A DNA stretch of 39,007 bases, taken from NCBI RefSeq assembly GCF_010550605.1, contig NZ_JAAGNI010000334.1:1-39007 (forward strand), read 5' to 3'. A program made the translations under genes and the position numbers. How positions within the stretch are numbered: the first letter of the stretch is position 1; each line of letters begins with the position of its first letter. Below are positions 15,364 through 24,468 of this stretch, piece by piece. Source of the DNA: Streptomyces sp. SID9727 (GTDB taxonomy: Bacteria; Actinomycetota; Actinomycetes; Streptomycetales; Streptomycetaceae). The notes under the pieces were generated by a model. That model ran no database searches. It saw only the letters and a program-made list of their open reading frames with translations, and had not been told where the DNA came from.

Positions 15364-15559
15364 GCTTGTTCGGCTGGCCAGTGTATGCAGCCGCGGGGGG
15401 CACCTTCGGACCGCGGGGCCGAACTGCCTCGCGGCAGGACCGACATCGTTCCGGCGGTCCCCCGCTTCTTGTAGAGACGCGTTCCGGGGCCCGGGGTTGC
15501 GTGTCCGGCGCGGTTGCCGCCGGTGTACGCGCCCAACTCCCGCGCCCCGCACCGCCGCG

Positions 15560-15565
15560 TACGCT
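15560..15565 (+). promoter_or_regulatory. Putative -10 of a leaderless promoter for the TIGR03089 gene
   Basis: TACGCT, then seven bases (TCCGCCC), then the ATG at 15573, with no Shine-Dalgarno sequence. A typical leaderless arrangement; no clear -35. Confidence 0.45.
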
Positions 15566-15572
15566 TCCGCCC

Positions 15573-16322
15573 ATGAACGCCAGCGACCGCACCCCCGCCG
15601 ACCTGCTGCGTTCCGCGCTCGCCGCGGACCCGGCCCGTCCCCTGGTCACCTTCTACGACGACGCCACCGGAGAGCGCGTCGAACTGTCGGTGGCCACTTT
15701 CGCCAACTGGGTGGCCAAGACCGCCAACCTGCTCCAGGGCGATCTGGCCGCGGAGCCCGGCGACCGGCTCGCGCTGCTGCTCCCCGCGCACTGGCAGTCC
15801 GCGGTCTGGCTGCTGGCATGCGCCTCGGTCGGCGTGGTCGCCGAGGTGCAGGGCGACCCGGCCGCCGCCGACCTGGTCGTCTCCGGCCCGGACACGCTGG
15901 ACGCGGCGCGCGCCTGCCGGGGCGAGCGGATCGCCCTGGCGCTGCGCCCGTTGGGCGGGCGGTTCCCGCAGGCGCCCGAGGGCTTCGCGGACTACGCGGT
16001 GGAGGTGCCGGGGCAGGGCGACCGGTTCGCGCCGTTCGCCCCGGTGGCCCCGGACGCGCCGGCGCTGACCGTGGGCGGGGTCTCGTTCACGGCGGCGGAA
16101 CTGGTGGCGCGGGGCCGCGAGGACGGTGCGGCGCTGGGCCTGGGCGCCGGTGCGCGGCTGCTGTCGGGGCGTCCGTACGACACCTGGGAGGGGCTCAGCG
16201 CCGGGCTCTACGCGCCGCTGGCGACCGGGGGCTCGGTGGTCCTGTGCCGCCACCTCGACCGGCTGGGCGCGGAGGCGCTGGCGCAGCGGGTGGAGAGCGA
16301 GCGGGTCACGCTGACGGTGTGA
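15573..16322 (+). CDS. TIGR03089 family protein (AMP-binding-enzyme-like N-terminal domain only)
   Basis: 249 residues. The sequence resembles the first part of acyl-CoA synthetase/AMP-binding proteins (RPLVTFYDDATGERVELSVATFANWVAKTANLL, then PGDRLALLLPAHWQSAVWLLACASVG), but it ends before the adenylation core motifs. This short, apparently non-catalytic form is the actinobacterial TIGR03089 family, whose function is unknown. In mycobacteria a relative is adjacent to an LCP gene, as here, where an LCP gene starts 134 bases downstream. Start ATG 15573 agrees with the leaderless promoter signal. The TGA is followed by no clear terminator, so read-through into the LCP gene is possible. Confidence 0.8.
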   Translation: MNASDRTPADLLRSALAADPARPLVTFYDDATGERVELSVATFANWVAKTANLLQGDLAAEPGDRLALLLPAHWQSAVWLLACASVGVVAEVQGDPAAADLVVSGPDTLDAARACRGERIALALRPLGGRFPQAPEGFADYAVEVPGQGDRFAPFAPVAPDAPALTVGGVSFTAAELVARGREDGAALGLGAGARLLSGRPYDTWEGLSAGLYAPLATGGSVVLCRHLDRLGAEALAQRVESERVTLTV

Positions 16323-16455
16323 CAGCGCCCGGGACCGGTATGACAAGACGCACGAGCGGGGCACCCGTCCGGCCCATCGTGGGCCGAGTCCCCCGTGTCG
16401 GCGATCGACTCCGGTACATGATCTGCCGTACAGACCAGCCGAGGCACAACCAAGC

Positions 16456-17922
16456 GTGAGGTTCAGCCGTCTACTTCTGCGACCGGCGGCCCAGCGCGCC
16501 GCCGAACGAAGGATGGACGCAGACGTGACCGAAAGCGCCGGCACTCCGGGCGACCCCGACGACTCGGCCGCGGGCGAGGACCGGACACCGGACGCACCTC
16601 CGTCCGGCGAGGCGAGAGCCGAGCCCGGCGGGACCGGCGCGTCCGGCGACGAGGGCACGCCCGGCGCGGACGGCGCGTCCGACGAGGCGGGCACGCCCGG
16701 CGCGGCTGCCGCCCCCGGGGGGGAGACCCGCAGCGGGTCCGGTAGCGGCCCCGGGCCCGCCCCCGAGGGACCGTCGGAAGGTGGGGGCGCGGGCCTCGAC
16801 ATCACCGTCAGGCGCAAGCGCCACTGGCTGCGCTGGACCGCGCTCGGCGCCTCGTTCGTCGTGCTCGTCGCGGCGGGCGTCGGCTGGTGGCTGTACAAGA
16901 AGCTGGACGGCAACATTCGGACGGACACCTCGGCGGCGGCCGAGCTGAAGGCGTACGAGAAGGAGCGGCCGGTCTCCGTCGTGCACGACGCGGAGAACAT
17001 CCTGCTGATCGGCTCGGACAGCCGGGCCGGCGACAACCGCGAGTACGGCCGCGACGACGGCGGCAGCCAGCGTTCGGACACGACGATCCTGCTGCACCTG
17101 GCGGCGGACCGGAAGAGCGCGACCGCGATGTCGATCCCGCGCGACCTGATGGTGGACATCCCGGCCTGCCACAAGGCCGACAAAACCGCCACCAGGGCGC
17201 AGTTCGCGCAGTTCAACTGGACCTTCGAGATGGGCGGGACGGCCTGCACCATCCGGACCGTCGAGAAGATGACGGGCATCCGCGTCGACCACCACATGGT
17301 CATCGACTTCAACGGTTTCAAGGACATGGTCAACGCGGTGGACGGGGTGGAGATCTGCCTCAAGGAGCCGGTCGACGACAAGGACGCCCACCTCAAGCTC
17401 GACGCGGGGCGCCACACGCTCAACGGGGAGCAGGCGCTCGGCTACGTGCGCGCCAGGAAGTCGCTCGGCAACGGGAGCGACACCGACCGCATGGACCGCC
17501 AGCAGCAGTTCCTGGGCGCCCTCGTCAACAAGGTGCAGAGCAACGGCGTCCTGCTCAACCCGACGCGGCTCTACCCGGTGCTGGACGCGGCCACCAAGGC
17601 GCTGACCACCGACCCGGGCCTGGACAGCCTGAAGGACCTCTACGACCTGGTGCGGGGCATGCGTGACGTCCCCACCGACAAGGTGCAGTTCCTGACGGTG
17701 CCCCGGCAGCCGTACCACCTCAACAGGAACCGGGACGAACTGGTGCAGCCCGACGCGGACAAGCTGTTCAAGCAGCTGCGCGACGACAAGCCGGTCGCCG
17801 TGGTGCCCGCCGACAAGCTCAGGAGCGACGACAAGAACCCGGGCGCGGCCGACGCCTCGGGCCCGTCACCCACGCCTACGTATTCGGGGAACAATGCCGC
17901 GACCGACCTGTGCAAGCGGTAA
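16456..17922 (+). CDS. LCP (LytR-CpsA-Psr) family glycopolymer transferase, paralogue 1
   Basis: 488 residues from GTG 16456 (GAGG about 11 bases upstream); ATG 16513 and GTG 16525 are in-frame alternatives. A Gly/Asp/Pro/Ala-rich cytoplasmic tail (to about 115) precedes one TM helix (about 125-146). The LCP catalytic domain runs about 180-345: NILLIGSDSRAG, RSDTTILLHL, SIPRDLMVDIP, VDHHMVIDFNGF and VRARKSLGNGSDTDRMDRQQQ with the conserved Arg/Asp residues. It lacks a LytR_C domain. LCP proteins transfer lipid-linked glycopolymers onto peptidoglycan outside the membrane. First of three same-strand LCP genes in tandem. Confidence 0.9.
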   Translation: MRFSRLLLRPAAQRAAERRMDADVTESAGTPGDPDDSAAGEDRTPDAPPSGEARAEPGGTGASGDEGTPGADGASDEAGTPGAAAAPGGETRSGSGSGPGPAPEGPSEGGGAGLDITVRRKRHWLRWTALGASFVVLVAAGVGWWLYKKLDGNIRTDTSAAAELKAYEKERPVSVVHDAENILLIGSDSRAGDNREYGRDDGGSQRSDTTILLHLAADRKSATAMSIPRDLMVDIPACHKADKTATRAQFAQFNWTFEMGGTACTIRTVEKMTGIRVDHHMVIDFNGFKDMVNAVDGVEICLKEPVDDKDAHLKLDAGRHTLNGEQALGYVRARKSLGNGSDTDRMDRQQQFLGALVNKVQSNGVLLNPTRLYPVLDAATKALTTDPGLDSLKDLYDLVRGMRDVPTDKVQFLTVPRQPYHLNRNRDELVQPDADKLFKQLRDDKPVAVVPADKLRSDDKNPGAADASGPSPTPTYSGNNAATDLCKR

Positions 17923-18145
17923 AGCAATGGCCAAACAGACACCAACATTCCGCGCGCAATGGGAAGAATGCCCGGTTGTAAGGGCCGTGGAATGCGTCAC
18001 GCGCGTCGCTGGACGCCGAATGGGACGGATAGTGTGACGCGATCCGGTGCTACCGGCCGTCGGGCCGCGCACTTCTGGAGAGAAAGACTGAGCGCCTTTT
18101 CGGGGGAGGCGCCTCGCGTGGCACCGACGGAGGACTCGAGCAACC

Positions 18146-19891
18146 GTGGATGCGCAAAGCCGTGGGCGGGCGGACAACATGGATGATCCCGCAGACCAGT
18201 GGGTTCTCAACCCGGACACCGGCGATTACGAACTGCGACTGAACCACTCCGGAGGGAACACCCCCCGGTCGGCGGCCCCTCCGGCCCAGCGCGGACCGTC
18301 GAGCACCCCTCGCCGCGCACCCGCGGGCGACTCCCCGCGGCGCGCCACCGAGGTGCCGCGCCAGGGCGGGCGGCGGTCGGCGAACGGCACGCGCGGCCAG
18401 CAGCGCCCCGCACCGGGTGACACCGGCCCGGGTCGCCGTAAGCGCAAGGCCCCCAAGTCGCGCAAGAAGAAGGCGCTGCTGTGGACGGGCGGCGTGATGG
18501 CGTTCATGCTCGTGGGTGTCTCGGCCGGCGGCTACTGGCTCTACCAGCGCCTCAACGGGAACATCAACACGGTGGACATCGGCGACGCCGGCAACAAGGA
18601 CGTCGTCACCGCCAACGCCCCCATCAACATATTGATCATCGGTACGGACAAGCGCACCGGCAAGGGCAACGAGGGCTACGGCGACAAGGGCAGCGTCGGC
18701 CACGCGGACACGAACATCCTGTTCCACGTCGCCGAGGACCGCACCAACGCCACGGCGATGAGCATCCCGCGCGACCTCATCACCGACATCCCGGACTGCA
18801 CCTCCGTGCAGGAGGACGGCTCGAAGAAGAACATCCCGGGCGTCCAGCACGTCCGGTTCAACCGGAGCCTCGGCGAGGCCGGCCGGGACCCCGGCTGCAC
18901 GATGAACACGGTCACGGAGCTGACCGGGGTGAAGATCGACCACTTCATGATGGTCGACTTCAACGCGGTGAAGACCCTGTCCACTGCGGTCGGCGGCGTC
19001 AACATCTGCCTCGACCACGCCATCAACGACCCCAAGTCCCACCTCGATCTGCCCGCGGGACCGAACAAGGTCGAGGGCGAGGACGCGCTGGCGTTCGTAC
19101 GGACACGGCACGCCTACGCCAACGGGAGCGACCTCGACCGGATCAAGGGCCAGCAGCAGTTCATCGGGTCGATGATCAAGCAGGCCAAGTCGGACGACAC
19201 GCTGACCAGCCCGACGAAGCTGTTCAAGGTGGCGGACGCGGCGACCAAGGCCCTGACGGTCGACAAGGCCATCGGCGACGTGAAGAAGCTCAGCACGCTC
19301 GCCAAGGAGATCACCAAGACGGACACGAAGAACATCACGTTCGTCACCATGCCGGTGATCGACAACCCCGACGAGCCCAAGCCCGTCACGGTCGTCCCGC
19401 ACCCGACGCAGGCCGAGCAGCTGTTCTCGATGCTGCGCGACGACACCTCCCTCACCGAGGTGGCCGCGCAGAAGAAGAAGGCCAAGAGCAAGCAGGACGC
19501 GCTCCTGAAGGGAACCAAGGCCGCGCCGGCCGACGTCCGGGTCGATGTGTACAACGGCGGCGAGATCCCCGGCGGTGCCCAGCAGACGGTCACCTGGCTG
19601 CAGAACACCAAGGGCGTCCTGAAGTCCACGAACAAGGCCAACGCGCCCGAGAAGACCGCCAAGACGACGCTGGAGTACGCCCCGAACCAGGCGGACCAGG
19701 CCCGTGCCCTCGCGGAGATGATGGGGCTTCCCGGCTCCGCGATGAAGCCGGGCACCACCGACGCCGAGGGGCTCCAGGCGATGGTGCTGACGCTGGGCAA
19801 GGACTTCCAGGCGGCCGGTACCCCGATCACGGCGCCGAAGAAGATCGACATTCCGAAGTCCAGCGCCGAGTCCGCGGGATGCTCCAAGTGA
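18146..19891 (+). CDS. LCP family glycopolymer transferase with LytR_C domain, paralogue 2
   Basis: 581 residues from GTG 18146 (GGAGGA 11 bases upstream); ATG 18179 is an in-frame alternative. An Arg-rich cytoplasmic region with RKRKAPKSRKKKALL precedes a TM helix at about 111-133. The LCP domain (about 160-345) shows NILIIGTDKR, SIPRDLITDIP, KIDHFMMVDFNAV and VRTRHAYANGSDLDRIKGQQQ. A C-terminal LytR_C domain (about 465-560) starts DVRVDVYNGGEIPGGAQQ. A 223-base gap separates it from paralogue 1; TAGTGT at 18030-18035 may be its own -10. Paralogue 3 follows after 46 bases. Confidence 0.9.
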   Translation: MDAQSRGRADNMDDPADQWVLNPDTGDYELRLNHSGGNTPRSAAPPAQRGPSSTPRRAPAGDSPRRATEVPRQGGRRSANGTRGQQRPAPGDTGPGRRKRKAPKSRKKKALLWTGGVMAFMLVGVSAGGYWLYQRLNGNINTVDIGDAGNKDVVTANAPINILIIGTDKRTGKGNEGYGDKGSVGHADTNILFHVAEDRTNATAMSIPRDLITDIPDCTSVQEDGSKKNIPGVQHVRFNRSLGEAGRDPGCTMNTVTELTGVKIDHFMMVDFNAVKTLSTAVGGVNICLDHAINDPKSHLDLPAGPNKVEGEDALAFVRTRHAYANGSDLDRIKGQQQFIGSMIKQAKSDDTLTSPTKLFKVADAATKALTVDKAIGDVKKLSTLAKEITKTDTKNITFVTMPVIDNPDEPKPVTVVPHPTQAEQLFSMLRDDTSLTEVAAQKKKAKSKQDALLKGTKAAPADVRVDVYNGGEIPGGAQQTVTWLQNTKGVLKSTNKANAPEKTAKTTLEYAPNQADQARALAEMMGLPGSAMKPGTTDAEGLQAMVLTLGKDFQAAGTPITAPKKIDIPKSSAESAGCSK

Positions 19892-19937
19892 CACCGCGTC
19901 ACCGCACCATAAGAGTCTGAGCAACAGGGGGGTCCTG

Positions 19938-21626
19938 GTGGGACGGAGCAGCACGTCTGGGGAGGGGACGCGGTCGCGGACGCACTCCCGCCGGCAGGGC
20001 GGGGACGAGGGCGCCGGCGACCGCGACGGCGGGCGTCCCGGTGACGCCGGGCCGGGCGACGCCGCCGGCGGCCGGGCGAGCCACCGGCGCGGCAAGTCGC
20101 GCAAACGGGCTGCGAAGAAGTCCCGTGTACGCCGTGTGTTCCGGTGGATAGCGATATCCATGGCGGTGCTGATACTGGGCACCGCCACCGCCGGATACCT
20201 CTACTACCGGCACCTCAACAACAACATCCGCAGCAGCGCCCGCAGCGGCGGTGAGAGCGGTGTGAAGAAGGCCGCGCCGAACGCCCAGGGCGACACCCCG
20301 CTCAACATCCTGCTGCTCGGCTCGGACAGCCGGAACAGCGCGGAGAACGTGAAGCTCGGCGGCAGCAAGGACACGGTCGGGGACAAGCCCCGGGCCGACG
20401 TCCAGATGCTGCTGCACATCTCGGCGGACCGGAAGAACTCCTCGCTGGTCAGCATCCCCCGCGACACGATCCTCGAGATCCCCGAGTGCACGGACCCCGA
20501 CACCGGTCAGAAGTACCCCGCGACGGACAACAGGCCGATCAACGAGTCCCTCCAGCGCGGCGGCCCCGGCTGCACGCTGACCACCTGGGAGAAGCTGACC
20601 GGCGTCTACATCGACCACTGGATCATGCTCGACTTCGCGGGCGTGGTCGCCATGGCGGACGCGATCGGCGGGGTAGACGTGTGCGTGAAGACGGGTGTGT
20701 GGGACCGGCCCACCCGCCTCGTTCCCGGCGGCTCCGGCCTCAAGCTTCCGGCGGGGACGAGCACGGTGCGGGGGAAGCAGGCGCTGCAGTGGCTGCGTAC
20801 CCGGCACGCGTTCGGCAACGACCAGAACCGGGCCAAGGCGCAGCACATGTACATGAACTCCATGCTGCGCACGCTGAAGAAGCAGAACCTGTGGTCGGAC
20901 GCGGGCCGGCTGATGAACCTCGCGGAAACGGCCACCAAGGCCCTGCAGGTCTCCGACGAGATCCGTTCGGTCCCGAAGCTCTACGACCTGTCGATGCAGC
21001 TCAAGAGCGTGCCGATCGACCGCATCACCATGGCGACGATGCCGACGGCCGAGTGGTCCCAGGACCGGAACAAGCTCGTTCCCGTCGAGAAGTCCGCGGA
21101 CGCCCTGTGGCGTCTGCTCCGTGAGGACGTCGCGTTCGACAAGAACGGCAAGGAGAAGAAGAAGCCCTCCGCGTCCCCCTCCGGGCCTCCGGCCGCGGAT
21201 CCGGCGACCCTCGGCATCTCGGTGGTGAACGGCACGGGCGTCGGCCAGGCGCCCAAGGACGGGCGGGCCACCGAGGTCGCCGACATCCTGCACGGCAAGG
21301 GCTTCGCCGCCGCCGAGACCTCGCAGAACCCCGAGCCGCTCAAGGACACGGTGGTGCGGTACGCGAAGGAGGACGGCGACCAGGGCAAGTCGGACGCGCT
21401 GTCCGTGGCCACGGCGCTGGGGCTCCCGACGACCTCGGTCAAGGCCGACCCGCAGGCCGGCGGCCTGACCGTCGTCGTCGGTGCGGACTGGCGCGAGGGC
21501 ACGGCGTACAAGGCCCCGAAGGCCGAGGCGGGTGACCTTCCGGACGGCGCGGACGACATCAACGCCGCGGACAAGGGCCAGTGCATGGACATCTACTCCG
21601 TCTACAAGTGGGACGGAAAGAGCTGA
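19938..21626 (+). CDS. LCP family glycopolymer transferase with LytR_C domain, paralogue 3
   Basis: 562 residues from GTG 19938, 46 bases after paralogue 2, so probably cotranscribed. A basic tail (RRGKSRKRAAKKSRVRRVFRW) leads to a TM helix at about 65-89. The LCP domain (about 123-310) has NILLLGSDSR, SIPRDTILEIP and YIDHWIMLDFAGV. Its last motif reads LRTRHAFGNDQNRAKAQHMY, where the other paralogues have a DxxR..QQ pattern, so it is the most divergent of the five at the active-site helix. LytR_C spans about 424-516 (GISVVNGTGVGQAPKDGRA). A strong bidirectional terminator follows 11 bases after the stop. Confidence 0.9.
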   Translation: MGRSSTSGEGTRSRTHSRRQGGDEGAGDRDGGRPGDAGPGDAAGGRASHRRGKSRKRAAKKSRVRRVFRWIAISMAVLILGTATAGYLYYRHLNNNIRSSARSGGESGVKKAAPNAQGDTPLNILLLGSDSRNSAENVKLGGSKDTVGDKPRADVQMLLHISADRKNSSLVSIPRDTILEIPECTDPDTGQKYPATDNRPINESLQRGGPGCTLTTWEKLTGVYIDHWIMLDFAGVVAMADAIGGVDVCVKTGVWDRPTRLVPGGSGLKLPAGTSTVRGKQALQWLRTRHAFGNDQNRAKAQHMYMNSMLRTLKKQNLWSDAGRLMNLAETATKALQVSDEIRSVPKLYDLSMQLKSVPIDRITMATMPTAEWSQDRNKLVPVEKSADALWRLLREDVAFDKNGKEKKKPSASPSGPPAADPATLGISVVNGTGVGQAPKDGRATEVADILHGKGFAAAETSQNPEPLKDTVVRYAKEDGDQGKSDALSVATALGLPTTSVKADPQAGGLTVVVGADWREGTAYKAPKAEAGDLPDGADDINAADKGQCMDIYSVYKWDGKS

Positions 21627-21636
21627 CGGACGTACG

Positions 21637-21675
21637 CGAGAGGGGGCGCCCGGTCCGGCCGGGCGCCCCCTCTCG
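21637..21675. terminator. Bidirectional terminator between convergent genes
   Basis: A perfect 17-bp stem (CGAGAGGGGGCGCCCGG at 21637-21653 and complement at 21659-21675) with loop TCCGG, followed by TTGT. It lies between the stop of LCP paralogue 3 and the stop of the leftward glycosyltransferase, so it should serve both. Confidence 0.9.
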
Positions 21676-21692
21676 TTGTCTGTCCGCGCAGG

Positions 21693-22724
21693 TCAGGCCA
21701 CCGGCGCGCCCGGCTCGGCGATCGCCGGGCGGCGGCTCGCGATGACCTTCCTCGCCAGCGAGCGCGGGCTCGTCAGGAAGCCGTAGCCCCAGGACATGTG
21801 CATGGTCGCCAGCGCGACCGGGATCTGCGCGCGGGCCTTCAGCGATAGGCCCTTGCCGGCCGGGAGGGAGCCCGCGACGATCGCCGCGACGTACCCGCCG
21901 GGCACGAGCAGCGCCCACGGGGTGACCGCCGCGCCCACCACGAGACCGGCCGCGATGGCGACCACGGCGGTCGGGGGCGCCAGGTAGCGCAGGTTGATGG
22001 AGCCGGCGTGGTAGCGGGCGACGACGTGGCGCCAGCGGCCGTAGTCCTTGTACTGCTTGGCGAGGGCCCGGACGGAGGGGCGGGGGCGGTACTGGACGCG
22101 CAGCTCGGGCGAGAACCAGATCAGGCCGCCGGACTCGCGGATGCGGAAGTTCAGCTCCCAGTCCTGGGCGCGGATGAACTCGACGTTGTACCCGTCGGCC
22201 TTCTCCAGCGCCTCGCGGCGGAAGACGCCCAGGTAGACGGTCTCGGCGGGGCCCGCCTGGCCGCCGGTGTGGAAGGCCGCGTTGCCGACGCCGATCTTCG
22301 AGGTCATGGCCGCCGCGACGGCGTCCTCCCAGGCGTTCTCGCCCTCGGCGTGCATGATGCCGCCGACGTTCTGCGCGCCCGTCTCCTCCAGGAGGCGGAC
22401 GGCGGTCGCGATGTAGTTCGGGGAGAGCATGCCGTGGCCGTCGACGCGGACGACTATCGGGTGGCTCGACGCCTTGATCGCGGCGTTGAGGGCGGCGGGG
22501 GTGCGGCCGGTCGGATTCGGCACGGTGTGGACGCGGGGGTCCTCCGCGACCAGCTCGGCCGCGATCTCGTCCGTACGGTCCGTGGAGGGGCCGAGCGCGA
22601 TCACGACCTCCATCTCGCCCGCGTACTCCTGCTCCAGGATGTGGCGTACGGAGTTACGGAGATGGCGCTCCTCGTTGAGCACCGGCATGATCACGGAGAC
22701 GGCGGGAGGCTGCGCGGCAGACAT
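21693..22724 (-). CDS. Family 2 glycosyltransferase with C-terminal membrane segments
   Basis: 343 residues from ATG 22724 (MSAAQPPAVSVIMPVLNEER), with GAGGA four bases upstream. The GT-A fold is shown by VSVIMPVLNEERHL, the DxD-equivalent VRVDGHG, and AQDWELNFRIRESGG, which carries the catalytic acidic residue. Two or more hydrophobic segments follow (AVVAIAAGLVVGAAVTPWALLV and VAAIVAGSL). This organisation suits transfer of a sugar to a lipid or a growing membrane-bound glycan. It sits among LCP genes, whose substrates are lipid-linked polymers, so a role in building such a polymer is likely. Donor and acceptor are unknown. Confidence 0.87.
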   Translation of the reverse strand: MSAAQPPAVSVIMPVLNEERHLRNSVRHILEQEYAGEMEVVIALGPSTDRTDEIAAELVAEDPRVHTVPNPTGRTPAALNAAIKASSHPIVVRVDGHGMLSPNYIATAVRLLEETGAQNVGGIMHAEGENAWEDAVAAAMTSKIGVGNAAFHTGGQAGPAETVYLGVFRREALEKADGYNVEFIRAQDWELNFRIRESGGLIWFSPELRVQYRPRPSVRALAKQYKDYGRWRHVVARYHAGSINLRYLAPPTAVVAIAAGLVVGAAVTPWALLVPGGYVAAIVAGSLPAGKGLSLKARAQIPVALATMHMSWGYGFLTSPRSLARKVIASRRPAIAEPGAPVA

Positions 22725-22860
22725 GTGGTCCTCGGGTGGTCCTCGGGGGCGCCGGGGGCTCGTACCCCACCAGGCGGTATTCGGCCGCCACGTTACCGCG
22801 AATGGGGGACAGCGGCGCGCGCCCCCGGGCGGCCTCCCGGGATGAGGATCATATGGGCCT

Positions 22861-22874
22861 ACCGTGCGAACGGT
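22861..22874. promoter_or_regulatory. Inverted repeat upstream of LCP paralogue 4
   Basis: ACCGT-GCGA-ACGGT, a perfect 5-bp inverted repeat, 28 bases before the chosen GTG start at 22903 and just after a TATGGG hexamer (22852-22857). It could be an operator. The assignment is weak because short palindromes are frequent in GC-rich DNA. Confidence 0.25.
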
Positions 22875-22902
22875 CCCCCTCGCACCGCGGAGGTGTCTCC
22901 CC

Positions 22903-24369
22903 GTGCCCACGCCGCACCGCTCACCCCGTCCCGTCCGGCCCCGCCCCGCGCCCGCCCGGCGCCGACGGCCGAGAAGGCAGGACGAGCGGCCGCACTGGGG
23001 GATGCGGGTCGCGACCGGTCTCTCGGTCCTGGTGCTCGGGGCGGGCGGGATCGGGCACGCGGTCGTGACGAACCTGGAGAGCGGGATCGACCGCGTCGAC
23101 CCGTTCAAGGACATGAAGAACCGGCCGGCGGGCGGGCGCGGCATGAATCTGCTGCTGGTCGGCACCGACGGCCGCGAGAAGATCGGCAAGGACGAGAAGC
23201 GGAAGTACCGGCTGGGCGGCGAGCCGTGCCACTGCACGGACACGATCATGCTGGTCCACCTCTCGGCGGACGAGGAGCGCGCCAGCGTCGTCAGCCTCCC
23301 CCGCGACAGCTACGCGGAGATCCCGGCGTACCGGGACCGGACGACCGGCAAGGAGCACGCGGCGCACCCGGTGAAGCTGAACGCGGCGTACGCGGAGGGC
23401 GGGCCCGGCCTCACCGTCAGCACCGTGGAGCACATGACCGGCGTCAAGATCGACCACTACCTGGAGGTCGACTTCACCAGCTTCATGACCACGGTCGACA
23501 CCCTCGGCGGTGTGAAGATCTGCACCACCCGCCCGCTGAAGGACTCCTACACCGGCCTGGACCTCGCACCCGGCCCCCACACCCTCGACGGCGGGCAGGC
23601 GCTCCAGTACGTACGGTCCCGGCACATCGACGGGGCCGCCGACCTGGGCCGGATGCAGCGCCAGCAGAAGTTCATGGCGTCGCTGATCGAGCAGGCGACG
23701 AGCAGCGGGGTGCTGCTGAACCCGGTGAGGTTCCGGGAGGTCGCCTCGACGATGCTGAAGTCCGTACGGGCCGACCGGGGCTTCGACACGGAGCAGATGC
23801 TGTCCATCGGCCAGGCGATGCGGGGGTTCACGGCGGCCTCGTCCGAATTCGCCTCGGTTCCGATGGGCGATGTCGCGTACCAGGTCAAGGGCATCGGCTC
23901 CACGGTGAAGTGGGACCCGGTCAAGTCGAAGCAGCTGTTCACCGCTCTCCGCGAGGACAAACCCCTGGCCGCCGCCCGGCCCGCCGAGAAGGCCCCCGCG
24001 AAGAAGGTGGACGTCCCGCCGGACCGGATCCGCGTCCAGGTCTACAACGGCACCGCGAAGGACGGCCTGGGCTCCGAGGTCGACGCCGCGCTGCACGCCA
24101 CCGGGTTCGACACGACCCGGGCCCCGCTCACCGCGCCGCAACGCGACCTGGAGCGCACCCTGGTCACGTACGACCCGCGCTGGGACCGGTCCGCGAAGAC
24201 CCTGGCGGCGGCGCTGCCGGGCGCCGAGCTGCGGGCGGTGCCGGGGCAGGGGGCGACGATGCGGGTGACGGCGGGCACGGACCACCACGCCGTCGAACGG
24301 GTCCGCGCGGAGGAGCCGGAGCCGGGCAGGTTCGGCGCGGTGAGGGGGGACGAGGTGGCGTGCGCGTGA
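22903..24369 (+). CDS. LCP family glycopolymer transferase with LytR_C domain, paralogue 4
   Basis: 488 residues from GTG 22903, chosen because CGGAGG ends nine bases upstream; GTG 22864 in frame has no comparable site. A Pro/Arg-rich tail (VPTPHRSPRPVRPRP...) precedes a short TM helix (about 35-53). The LCP domain (about 81-265) shows NLLLVGTDGREK, SLPRDSYAEIP, KIDHYLEVDFTSF and VRSRHIDGAADLGRMQRQQ. LytR_C (about 375-460) starts RIRVQVYNGTAKDGLG. It is divergent from the glycosyltransferase and convergent with the thioesterase, so it forms its own transcription unit. N-terminal Cys/Thr-rich CHCTDTIMLVH is unusual among the five. Confidence 0.9.
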   Translation: MPTPHRSPRPVRPRPAPARRRRPRRQDERPHWGMRVATGLSVLVLGAGGIGHAVVTNLESGIDRVDPFKDMKNRPAGGRGMNLLLVGTDGREKIGKDEKRKYRLGGEPCHCTDTIMLVHLSADEERASVVSLPRDSYAEIPAYRDRTTGKEHAAHPVKLNAAYAEGGPGLTVSTVEHMTGVKIDHYLEVDFTSFMTTVDTLGGVKICTTRPLKDSYTGLDLAPGPHTLDGGQALQYVRSRHIDGAADLGRMQRQQKFMASLIEQATSSGVLLNPVRFREVASTMLKSVRADRGFDTEQMLSIGQAMRGFTAASSEFASVPMGDVAYQVKGIGSTVKWDPVKSKQLFTALREDKPLAAARPAEKAPAKKVDVPPDRIRVQVYNGTAKDGLGSEVDAALHATGFDTTRAPLTAPQRDLERTLVTYDPRWDRSAKTLAAALPGAELRAVPGQGATMRVTAGTDHHAVERVRAEEPEPGRFGAVRGDEVACA

Positions 24370-24397
24370 GGCGGGCGGGCGTGATACGGGCAGACCC

Positions 24398-24443
24398 GGC
24401 CCGTCCGGCGCTTGAGGACGGAACCGTTCAGGGGGCGAGCCCC
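24398..24443. repeat. Intergenic REP-like element, copy 3 (inverted orientation)
   Basis: CCGTCC-GGCGCTTGA-GGACGG (24401-24421, 6-bp stem) followed by GGGGC-GA-GCCCC (24432-24443). The order is the reverse of copies 1 and 2, as expected for the same element in the opposite orientation. It lies between convergent LCP 4 and thioesterase genes, where it could act as a terminator. Confidence 0.6.
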
Positions 24444-24468
24444 GCGCCCACCGGTCGGCCTCGCGCCG

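Larger units (their letters stand above)
15168..15572. other. Divergent manC / TIGR03089 intergenic region
   Basis: 405 bases. Most of it is occupied by the long imperfect palindrome at 15212-15363. The right third (15364-15559) contains no structure I can name, and the rightward leaderless-type -10 stands at 15560. No credible short gene was found in the region. Confidence 0.5.

Noticed and set aside
14076..17423. 1115-codon leftward reading that would extend ManC upstream
   Set aside because: Beyond 15167 it runs through the palindrome and antisense to the TIGR03089 and LCP genes. The conserved N-terminus of the enzyme begins at GTG 15167.
18050..20188. 712-codon leftward open frame opposite LCP paralogue 2
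   Set aside because: No domain or start signal. The opposite strand encodes a complete LCP protein.
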